Shown here: piece by piece, positions 1-6,378 of the stretch | How the letters are laid out: every line of letters starts with the position of its first letter | How positions within the stretch are numbered: position 1 is the first letter of the stretch | Origin: Sulfurovum sp. | Lineage (GTDB): Bacteria; Campylobacterota; Campylobacteria; Campylobacterales; Sulfurovaceae | Length of the DNA stretch: 11,276 nucleotides | NCBI GenBank assembly: GCA_020721385.1 | Contig: DYMW01000053.1 | Coordinates: 1 to 11,276, forward strand | Direction: 5' to 3' | Position numbers and translations under genes: made by a program | The notes under the pieces: model-generated | The model's database searches: none | Told to the model about the DNA's origin: nothing | The model's input: the letters and a program-made list of their open reading frames with translations, nothing else

Positions 1-6
1 ATAAAA

Positions 7-516
7 TTATCGCAACAAATGCCCAACACCCTTCACCCAATAAACGGTAGTAATCTCTGAAAAAAACTCAAAACTTTTCCCTGCATCTACTATTTTGTCC
101 TCTTCACCCATAAATATTTCAACAATCACTCCTCGGGCTATAAGCTCTAAAATTTTATCTCTCTCCCATACATAGCCCAGTAATGATTCCAGCTTTTCAT
201 ACGTGCCATTAGCCAAATGGTTGTCTAAGGATAAGGTGCTTGGATAGACTACATTTTTTAAAAACTGCTCAGTATAGGCTTCTTGGTCGGTTTTATAGTA
301 GCGTAGTTGGGTACGAATAAAACTTGGTTTATGGTTTTGAAAAAAGGCAGGTGAAAGTAAAATAAGTCGGTCGATACGTTGATTGCTGTTGTAGGCATAC
401 TCAAAAGCTTGTTGAGCCCCATAAGAGAACCCAGCGATACAGAAGTCACTTTCAATCAGCTGTTCTGTAAAAAACTGCTCTTCTCCTTTGAGTGCAAAAC
501 CATGAAAATATCTCAT
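7..516 (-). CDS. bioV: BioV-type pimeloyl-ACP methyl ester esterase
   Basis: Small alpha/beta-hydrolase of 169 residues. In Helicobacter, BioV removes the methyl ester from pimeloyl-ACP methyl ester, ending the disguised fatty-acid cycle and supplying the pimeloyl moiety for cytosolic biotin synthesis; I transfer that role by family. The sequence shows a nucleophile elbow GFSYG with Ser31, an early HGF (residues 5-7) suited to an oxyanion hole, a likely acid Asp140 in GEEDKIV, and a catalytic His166 in GVGHLLR near the C terminus. At 169 residues it is much shorter than BioH (about 250) but has the usual BioV size, so it is not truncated. Its ATG directly follows the TAA of the FtsH-like gene, with an AAGG Shine-Dalgarno inside that gene's end, so translational coupling is likely. 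It is the last gene of the aroB operon within view; the stop lies six bases from the window edge. Confidence 0.82.
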   Translation of the reverse strand: MRYFHGFALKGEEQFFTEQLIESDFCIAGFSYGAQQAFEYAYNSNQRIDRLILLSPAFFQNHKPSFIRTQLRYYKTDQEAYTEQFLKNVVYPSTLSLDNHLANGTYEKLESLLGYVWERDKILELIARGVIVEIFMGEEDKIVDAGKSFEFFSEITTVYWVKGVGHLLR

Positions 517-2172
517 TTAAAATACCTTATCTATAATACTTTTGGTCTCTTCTGAACCAATGGATTCATTTTCTAAAAGATAGAGTGTTACCCTATCCAC
601 CACAGGTTCGAGTTGCATGAGCAAAGTTTTAACTTCATTGTTGGCATGGGTTAAGAGGTTTTGAACTTGATGCGATGAACCAAAATACTCTTCGGTCATG
701 GCAAACTCTTCTATAATTTTATGTGCCAACACTTTGGCACGTTTAATGTCCTCTTTGGCATTGGTAAAGCGTTCCCCATAAACCTTTTGTGTGGCAATTC
801 GACCCGCTAAAAGCACTTTTAACTCATTTTCTAAAATTGTTTGAGAGAGAATTTCATTGTGATGAGGTGTAAAACTTGAAGTAAGAATGCCTATTTTATC
901 ATACTCTACCTCTAACCATGATGCGGTTACGGCTTTGGCAGATTGATAGAGGGCTTGAATTTTTCGCTCTTGGGGATTAAAGGTTTGAATCTTATGTTTA
1001 CCCAAAAGTACTTTGTCTTTTACGGCTTCTATGTCATCATTATTAATCATGGTTTTGTTCAAACGTAAGGCATGAAGAGCCGATTCATTGATAAGCGTTG
1101 CGAGTCCTGCCGAATTAAATCCAATGGTCATTTTGGCAACCTGTTCCACATCAATCTGGTGTTGTTTCGATTTAAGGTAGAGATTAAGGGTACTCAAACG
1201 CTCTTTTAAATCGGGAAGAGCAATATGCACCCGTCTGTCAAAACGCCCTGCTCGTAGCAATGCTTCATCCAAAACCTCTATTTTATTGGTGGCTGCAATG
1301 ACCATAACTCCTGAACTCTCTTCAAATCCATCCATTTCGGTTAAGAGTTGATTGAGTGTTGACTCTCGCTCTTCATTATTTTGCCCCCCACGGCTTTTCC
1401 CCACAGCATCTATCTCATCAATAAAAATAATACTCGGTGCCATCTCTTTTGCTTTGGCAAAAAGTTCTGAAACCCTTTTCGCACCCATGCCAACATAAAT
1501 CTGTACAAATGACGCTGCACTTTGATAAAAAAATGGTACATTGGCTTCCCCTGCTACCGCTTTGGCAATGAGTGTTTTTCCCACACCAGGAGGACCTACA
1601 AGCAGAACTCCTTTGGGTAAGCGAATATCAAATGCTCGGTATTTAGCAGGATGGCGTAAAAAGTCAATAATCTCTTCAAGCTCCTCTTTAACCCCTTCAA
1701 CCCCTGCCACATCTTCAAAAGTCACCGTAGAACGCCCAGCTTGAATGTTCAATCTTCCTAACGTGGTATCCACAGGTTCAGCCTGTTTTTGGTTCATTAT
1801 ATTCTCTTGTACTTGACGGCTTTGACGCATCATGTATAAAATATAGAGCATCATCACCAATAATACCACAAACAAAATCATGTCCATCACATCAGTAGAC
1901 TCTTGATAACACTCCACCACACCTTTGTTAAAAAGCGTCTCTTTATCAATGGCCTCTTCGGCTATTTTATAGGTTTGGTTTTGCAGATAGAGGTAAAGAT
2001 ACGGGGTTCGTATCACCATACGCTCAAGCGGTTGATGTTCAATAAGCCCCATCGCCTCTTGTTTGTTAATCAGTTTGGCACCCTGTTCCCAATTTGAAAC
2101 AATTAAAATAACCACCAATAGAATGAAGGAAACAACAATAATCTTAACATTTTTACTCGTAGTTTGCCACAT
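517..2172 (-). CDS. FtsH-like membrane AAA+ ATPase lacking the HExxH protease site
   Basis: Inner-membrane AAA+ protein of 551 residues. Two membrane helices (about 10-26 and 97-115) flank a periplasmic loop of some 70 residues. The AAA+ module is complete: Walker A GPPGVGKT (193-200), an aromatic pore loop YVG (226-228), Walker B IIFIDE (248-253), and a second region of homology ending LLRAGRFDRR with likely arginine fingers Arg307 and Arg310. The C-terminal region aligns with the FtsH peptidase helices, but the position of HEAGH reads YQSAK (409-413), so both zinc-binding histidines and the catalytic glutamate are gone. The third ligand position, Asp475, remains. I infer an ATP-driven unfoldase or chaperone without zinc-protease activity, perhaps working beside a true FtsH encoded elsewhere. 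An in-frame ATG ten codons upstream is open, but I chose 2172 because AAAGGTG sits six bases before it. The start overlaps the end of mtaB by 20 nt. Confidence 0.88.
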   Translation of the reverse strand: MWQTTSKNVKIIVVSFILLVVILIVSNWEQGAKLINKQEAMGLIEHQPLERMVIRTPYLYLYLQNQTYKIAEEAIDKETLFNKGVVECYQESTDVMDMILFVVLLVMMLYILYMMRQSRQVQENIMNQKQAEPVDTTLGRLNIQAGRSTVTFEDVAGVEGVKEELEEIIDFLRHPAKYRAFDIRLPKGVLLVGPPGVGKTLIAKAVAGEANVPFFYQSAASFVQIYVGMGAKRVSELFAKAKEMAPSIIFIDEIDAVGKSRGGQNNEERESTLNQLLTEMDGFEESSGVMVIAATNKIEVLDEALLRAGRFDRRVHIALPDLKERLSTLNLYLKSKQHQIDVEQVAKMTIGFNSAGLATLINESALHALRLNKTMINNDDIEAVKDKVLLGKHKIQTFNPQERKIQALYQSAKAVTASWLEVEYDKIGILTSSFTPHHNEILSQTILENELKVLLAGRIATQKVYGERFTNAKEDIKRAKVLAHKIIEEFAMTEEYFGSSHQVQNLLTHANNEVKTLLMQLEPVVDRVTLYLLENESIGSEETKSIIDKVF

Positions 2173-3403
2173 TTTTATCACCTTTAACCGTTGCATTTTC
2201 AATGGTTATCCAATTGGATGTTAAATCTTCATTGGAGCTGATTTCTATCTTATTAAAGTATTGGTCATATCCATGATAAATCTCATTTTGCCCCTGCTCT
2301 ATGAGGACTTCAAGGTTTTGATGGTGTGCTTTTCTAAAGGCTAAATTTTTCTCTTTGACCAATTCGGTTAACGCTTTGTGACGGGCTTTGGCAAGGTTCC
2401 CTTTGACTTCAGGTTTCATGGTTGCCGATGGGGTATTGTCCCGTTTAGAATAGGAAAATGCATGAACATGGGTCAGAGGCAAATGTGCTACACGTTCTAT
2501 CGCTTCACACCACGCTTTTTCATCTTCTCCTGGATGACCCACAATATAGTCCGTTCCTATGGCATACCCTTTAGAGGCTATCTCTTCTAACAATTCTAAA
2601 TCGGTTTGAAACTCATTGCGTCTATTCATCAGTTTGAGCATTTTGTCTGAAGTGTGTTGCAAAGCAATGTGCAGATGTTTTGCCATCCATGGCTCGGTTA
2701 ACAGCTCTTTAAACTCATCATCTATCTGTATTGGTTCAAGACTTCCAATACGAATACGGCGAACCCCTCGAATCATGCTCATGCGTTTTAACAATTTTGC
2801 CATAGAGGAGTTTTGATCTTGTCCGTAACTGCCAACATTGGTTCCTGTTAAGATAAACTCTCCAAAACCATTACTTGCCAATTTCTCGATTTGGGTTAAA
2901 ATATCGGCTTCTTTATGGCTTCGTGCATCACCACGTACCGAAGGAATAATACAATAAGAACATCTAAAATCACATCCCTCTTGAATCTTAATAAACGCCC
3001 TACTCTTTCCTACAAACTCTTCGATAATGGTCGAGTCAATGTGTTTAAGGTCACCTATTTGATAAAAAGGTTGTTCATATTTCAAAATATCATTAATCTT
3101 CTCTTTTTCAGAGTGTCCAATAACCCCAAAAACCTTTTTCTCTTCAAATAACGATTCACCCTTAGAGTGTGAACCACATCCTGCTAAAATAACTTTGGCA
3201 TGAGGATTTTTACGACCACTCCCACCAATGTACGCCCGAACTGAAGAGTCAGCCCCATTGGTAACCGTACAAGAGTTCACCATAATGACATCGGCTTCCT
3301 CTTCATTCATGGTGAGTTCAAAATCTTTGAGTTTTGACATCATTACTTGGGTATCAAACTGATTGGTTCGACATCCGAAGGTTTTAAAATATACTTTTTT
3401 CAT
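2153..3403 (-). CDS. mtaB: MtaB-type tRNA t6A37 methylthiotransferase (radical SAM)
   Basis: Radical-SAM methylthiotransferase of 416 residues, cytosolic. The family converts t6A to ms2t6A at position 37 of ANN-decoding tRNAs, such as tRNA-Lys(UUU), using SAM and two 4Fe-4S clusters. The N-terminal UPF0004 domain has its three cluster cysteines: Cys11 in FGCRTNQFD, Cys45 in NSCTV and Cys76 in LAGCGSH. The radical-SAM CxxxCxxC is CDFRCSYC (Cys144, 148, 151), followed by the IIPSVRG typical of the family. FILTGTNVGSYG and GTDYIVGHPGE follow in the barrel. The C-terminal tail (about 360-416) is short and resembles a reduced TRAM domain. The FGCRTN form and the length favour MtaB over MiaB (i6A37) or RimO (ribosomal protein S12). 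The ATG directly follows the TAA of the MscS-family gene with no clear Shine-Dalgarno beyond a weak GGGA, so coupling to upstream translation is likely. Confidence 0.88.
   Translation of the reverse strand: MKKVYFKTFGCRTNQFDTQVMMSKLKDFELTMNEEEADVIMVNSCTVTNGADSSVRAYIGGSGRKNPHAKVILAGCGSHSKGESLFEEKKVFGVIGHSEKEKINDILKYEQPFYQIGDLKHIDSTIIEEFVGKSRAFIKIQEGCDFRCSYCIIPSVRGDARSHKEADILTQIEKLASNGFGEFILTGTNVGSYGQDQNSSMAKLLKRMSMIRGVRRIRIGSLEPIQIDDEFKELLTEPWMAKHLHIALQHTSDKMLKLMNRRNEFQTDLELLEEIASKGYAIGTDYIVGHPGEDEKAWCEAIERVAHLPLTHVHAFSYSKRDNTPSATMKPEVKGNLAKARHKALTELVKEKNLAFRKAHHQNLEVLIEQGQNEIYHGYDQYFNKIEISSNEDLTSNWITIENATVKGDKNVANYE
2179..2185 (-). promoter_or_regulatory. Ribosome binding site of the FtsH-like gene
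   Basis: On the minus strand AAAGGTG stands six bases before the ATG at 2172, inside the last codons of mtaB. The alternative ATG at 2202 has no purine-rich Shine-Dalgarno in front of it (preceding bases CCAATTGGATAACC). This decides the start and gives a 20-nt overlap with mtaB. Confidence 0.65.
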
Positions 3404-5203
3404 TTAATACGTGTTCCCATTGGATTTTTTTTGGTGATGCATGGCTTCTTCCATCATAGACGCTTCGTCAAAATTTAAAGGCGTTCTTGGTGCGGGTTTA
3501 TTCATATAAAGTGATTGGCTTGGGAATGCCATAAAAATATCATCTTCTTCTTGCAAACGTGCTAAAATTTCCATCGAGATGGTGCTACGCAAAGTTAATG
3601 TTGCAAAAGCATTGGTGAGATACCATACTGAAATTTTAACCCCATAAGTATCTATAAATCCAAAAATACGCGGTTCAACCGCGGTGTTTCTCATGCTGTA
3701 TTTGCTTCTAAGTTTATTAAGCTGTTTACGCGTCATATCGGTATACCCTTTAGAGTATTTTCGCGTTACCTCTTTGACAATGCTTTGCGTTTTAGCCACA
3801 TTGGAATCAAAGGTTATCATAAACTCAATACCATCCCAAACCGTTTTTAATCCTGAGTGAGAATAGTTGGCAATCATGTCGGTAAAGATATAGTTATTGG
3901 GAATAAAAATCATTCTTCCTGCACGTTTATTCAATGTAATGGTGGTTAAGGTTACATCTTCATGCATGGTAATTCGTAACATGGAAATATCAACAACATC
4001 GCCCACATATTCTATTCCATTTTTAAAAAATTTAACCCTATCTCCTACATGAATCGAACCCGATACAAGAATAACAATCCATCCAATTAAGTTCATAAAC
4101 CAATCTTTTAATGCAATGGCAATACCCGCTGAAGCAAATCCTAAAATGGTGGTAAGGTTTCCCACATCTTCAATATAGGTAAAAAGTAGCATTAAAATAA
4201 TAATTAAAATAAATAGAAAATTCAGAGCTTTATTGGTACCATAAAAAAGCTCATTTTCAGACATGTATTTTTTAACCAAATATTTAACAAAAATAAAAAA
4301 CAGCAGTAAAAAAAGAATAATCGAAGCGGTTACAATGGACTTTTCAATTTCTTTATTGATGCTGGTTTTGACATTCAATTCAACCTGTGTAATCTTTTGT
4401 TTAAAGGCATCAAGACTTGTTTTGAAAATATCTAAAGTTTGTTCATATTTTGTCAATTTGTTTTTAGCTTCTGCCAACTCTTGGCTATAGGCTTCTGCTA
4501 CATCTGGAGTACTGCTTTTAAGTATCAGTTTTTTAAGTATCATGGTTTTTTGTTGAAGATTGCTTACCAGTTTGTCTAAAGAGTTGTAGCGAGATTGATA
4601 CTCTTCTCGTACATTGATGAGATGTTTTTGAAATGAAAACGCTGAAATAATCTCTAAAGGATTGTTTACCGTGGGTGTTTTTTCAATTTCACCAGGAGTT
4701 AAAAGTTTTTTAAAAGGGTCAGCTTTATACTCTTGAAGTTGTGCCAATTTACCTTTGATGGTTTGATAATCCGCGATATATTGAGCCAATGCTTTTTTAG
4801 ATTTTTCAGTTAATTTTTGTTTGCCTTCAAGCAGGACAATTCGGTCATTAATCGCTTGAAGTCGTGCATCTAAAATTTGATACGTTTCATAATTGGAGTA
4901 GACCGTTGACCAAATGTTTCCAACGGCAAGATATTTATCAATTACTCCTTTCTCTTCAAGCAGTTTATTAACCTCCAATGATAAAATTCGTGTCTCTTCA
5001 TTTTTAAGACGTTCCTCATCAAGTTTTTGTTTTATCTCTTCAGCTTTAGCTAATGCTTCATCTCTTTTTTTTAAATCTTCAGCTTGAATCAAATCAATCT
5101 GTTTTTGAATAACTTTATTACTTTTATTGCCATCATTTGTTACATTAGCATCAGCATAAAGTAAACCGTATGCCAAGATAAGAATAACAATCAAAAATCG
5201 CAT
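3404..5203 (-). CDS. MscS-family mechanosensitive channel with periplasmic coiled-coil domain
   Basis: Inner-membrane channel protein of 599 residues, expected to open under membrane tension and release solutes on osmotic downshock. A signal peptide (about 1-19, hydrophobic core LIVILILAYGLLYA) leads into roughly 265 charged, largely helical residues with coiled-coil character, for example 35-85 and 240-285, predicted to be periplasmic. Then come two membrane helices (about 288-310 and 325-344) and the pore-lining TM3 (about 350-384), whose GFASAGIAIALKDW has the small-residue packing of MscS. The beta domain follows (about 385-440, with VGDRVKF and IFIPNN), then the C-terminal alpha/beta vestibule to about 565. 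It is about twice the length of E. coli MscS (286 residues) and far shorter than MscK. The start overlaps the aroB stop as TAATG, and GGGAG lies eight bases upstream. Gating properties and ion selectivity cannot be read from sequence. Confidence 0.88.
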   Translation of the reverse strand: MRFLIVILILAYGLLYADANVTNDGNKSNKVIQKQIDLIQAEDLKKRDEALAKAEEIKQKLDEERLKNEETRILSLEVNKLLEEKGVIDKYLAVGNIWSTVYSNYETYQILDARLQAINDRIVLLEGKQKLTEKSKKALAQYIADYQTIKGKLAQLQEYKADPFKKLLTPGEIEKTPTVNNPLEIISAFSFQKHLINVREEYQSRYNSLDKLVSNLQQKTMILKKLILKSSTPDVAEAYSQELAEAKNKLTKYEQTLDIFKTSLDAFKQKITQVELNVKTSINKEIEKSIVTASIILFLLLFFIFVKYLVKKYMSENELFYGTNKALNFLFILIIILMLLFTYIEDVGNLTTILGFASAGIAIALKDWFMNLIGWIVILVSGSIHVGDRVKFFKNGIEYVGDVVDISMLRITMHEDVTLTTITLNKRAGRMIFIPNNYIFTDMIANYSHSGLKTVWDGIEFMITFDSNVAKTQSIVKEVTRKYSKGYTDMTRKQLNKLRSKYSMRNTAVEPRIFGFIDTYGVKISVWYLTNAFATLTLRSTISMEILARLQEEDDIFMAFPSQSLYMNKPAPRTPLNFDEASMMEEAMHHQKKSNGNTY

Positions 5204-6279
5204 TATGCCAACTCCCTAGCACTATCAAATGAATTTAATGAAAATGAAGCCAATACTTTTTTAATCACCAAAGCATCAATATTTGACTCCATAACGTGTC
5301 CACCAATATGATGAGGTAAAATAAATTTAATCTTATTGTTGGCACTCTTTTTGTCCAAGAAAAATTTATCATAAAAAGCATCCACATCGTGAATAAGATA
5401 GTCTGTTGGTAAATCATACTTCACCAACAACGCCTTAACGGTTTCTACCTCTTCTTGAGTTATCAGTCCCAACTCAAATGCCAAGGCATTTGCCATCACC
5501 ATTCCAATGGCAACCGCTTCACCATGCAGATACGTTTTATAGTGGGTTTCATTTTCCACCACATGACCAAAAGTATGTCCATAGTTTAAAACGGCTCTAA
5601 TACCTGACTCTTTTTCATCCAGATTGACCACTTCGGCTTTGAGTTCTACGGAACGTTGAATCACTTTTTCCAAACTCTCTTTATTGGACAAATTGGCTTC
5701 CATTAAAAAATCAAAATACGCTTTATCAAACATCACTGCCATTTTAACAATTTCGGCAATACCTGCTGAAAACTCTCGTTTTGGTAAAGTTTTTAAAAAA
5801 TCAATATCAATATAAACCGCTTCAGGTTGATAAAAAGCACCAATTAAATTTTTTCCAAATTGGTTGTTCACACCTGTTTTTCCACCAACACTGGCATCAA
5901 CTTGTGATAAAAGGGTGGTGGGTATCTGTATAAAACCAATTCCACGCTGATAAAGACTTGCAGTAAATCCTGTCATGTCTCCAATAACACCTCCACCAAA
6001 TGCAATCAGAAGTGATTTTCTGTCCAATTTATGGCTAAAAAGTTCATTGAGTATCATCTCAACAGTTGCCAATGTTTTATACGCTTCTCCATCAGGAACT
6101 GTAACAATATGTAACTCACTACAGACAATTTTTTGAAGAAGTTTCTCTAAATGTAATGCTGAGACCGTAGGATTGGTGACAATGGTAACTTTTCTATCAA
6201 ATGTCAATACAGGAAGGGTGTCAATAACAACATGGTATTGGATATTTTGGGTATTTTCTAAAGAAATGGGAACAATCAT
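5203..6279 (-). CDS. aroB: 3-dehydroquinate synthase
   Basis: Cytosolic, NAD- and metal-dependent enzyme of 358 residues. It converts DAHP to 3-dehydroquinate, the second step of the shikimate pathway toward aromatic amino acids and folate. The NAD-binding loop GGGVIGD is at 95-101, followed by TTLLSQVDASVGGKTG (121-136). The metal ligands are visible as Glu176 in GIAEIVK, His235 in NYGHTFGH and His252 in HGEAVAIGM. A lysine pair in LDKKSANNK (310-311) fits the phosphate-binding segment. The length is normal for the family and nothing is missing. It is the first gene of the five-gene minus-strand run, and the 99-bp gap upstream is the only place near it where an operon promoter could lie. The Shine-Dalgarno is weak (AGG about 10 bases before ATG). 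I see no other credible ATG near the family's usual N terminus. Confidence 0.96.
   Translation of the reverse strand: MIVPISLENTQNIQYHVVIDTLPVLTFDRKVTIVTNPTVSALHLEKLLQKIVCSELHIVTVPDGEAYKTLATVEMILNELFSHKLDRKSLLIAFGGGVIGDMTGFTASLYQRGIGFIQIPTTLLSQVDASVGGKTGVNNQFGKNLIGAFYQPEAVYIDIDFLKTLPKREFSAGIAEIVKMAVMFDKAYFDFLMEANLSNKESLEKVIQRSVELKAEVVNLDEKESGIRAVLNYGHTFGHVVENETHYKTYLHGEAVAIGMVMANALAFELGLITQEEVETVKALLVKYDLPTDYLIHDVDAFYDKFFLDKKSANNKIKFILPHHIGGHVMESNIDALVIKKVLASFSLNSFDSARELA
5212..5217 (-). promoter_or_regulatory. Ribosome binding site of the MscS-family gene, inside aroB
   Basis: The minus strand reads AGGGAG with the GGAG core eight bases before the ATG. It lies within the last codons of aroB, whose stop overlaps the start as TAATG. 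This is the strongest internal Shine-Dalgarno of the operon, so the channel gene may be reinitiated or loaded independently. Confidence 0.6.
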
Positions 6280-6296
6280 AATTATAACGCCTATAA

Positions 6297-6322
6297 GATA
6301 AAATATTTCATTGCATTTTATC
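6297..6322. promoter_or_regulatory. Perfect 8-bp inverted repeat ahead of aroB, possible operator or leader hairpin
   Basis: GATAAAAT (6297-6304) and ATTTTATC (6315-6322) are perfect inverted copies separated by 10 bases, ending 17 bases before the aroB start. On the minus strand the right arm contains TAAAAT, a usable -10 hexamer that would place a start site near 6308 within the dyad. Such a layout would suit a repressor site. AT-rich DNA makes short dyads common, so function is only a suggestion. Confidence 0.3.
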
Positions 6323-6378
6323 GGAAATTTTTATGTAAGACCCTTAAGGAGTTCTTCCTCTTAATTTTTTAATATTTT

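Noticed and set aside
258..455. Minus-strand 65-codon frame inside bioV.
   Set aside because: It is out of frame with the catalytic Ser-Asp-His sequence of bioV and lies wholly inside it.
1541..1744. Open frame on the plus strand opposite the FtsH-like Walker A region, typical of several short plus-strand frames across 1541-4490 and 10291-11009.
   Set aside because: These lie antisense to well-supported conserved genes, have no homology I recognise and no ribosome binding site; they follow from codon bias of the real strand.
2173..2202. Ten-codon upstream extension of the FtsH-like gene to an ATG at 2202.
   Set aside because: No Shine-Dalgarno precedes it, it deepens the overlap with mtaB, and the ATG at 2172 has AAAGGTG at ideal spacing with a hydrophobic helix starting soon after.
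6281..6286. Perfect TATAAT on the minus strand just before the aroB ATG.
   Set aside because: The predicted start site would fall inside the first codons of aroB, leaving no leader or ribosome binding site; AT-rich chance match is more likely for driving aroB.
6343..6370. Imperfect hairpin TTAAGGA/TCC-TC-TTAA followed by a T-run on the plus strand, terminator-like.
   Set aside because: No plus-strand gene precedes it, the stem has a two-base bulge, and in the minus direction, where transcription is expected, the T-run is on the wrong side.
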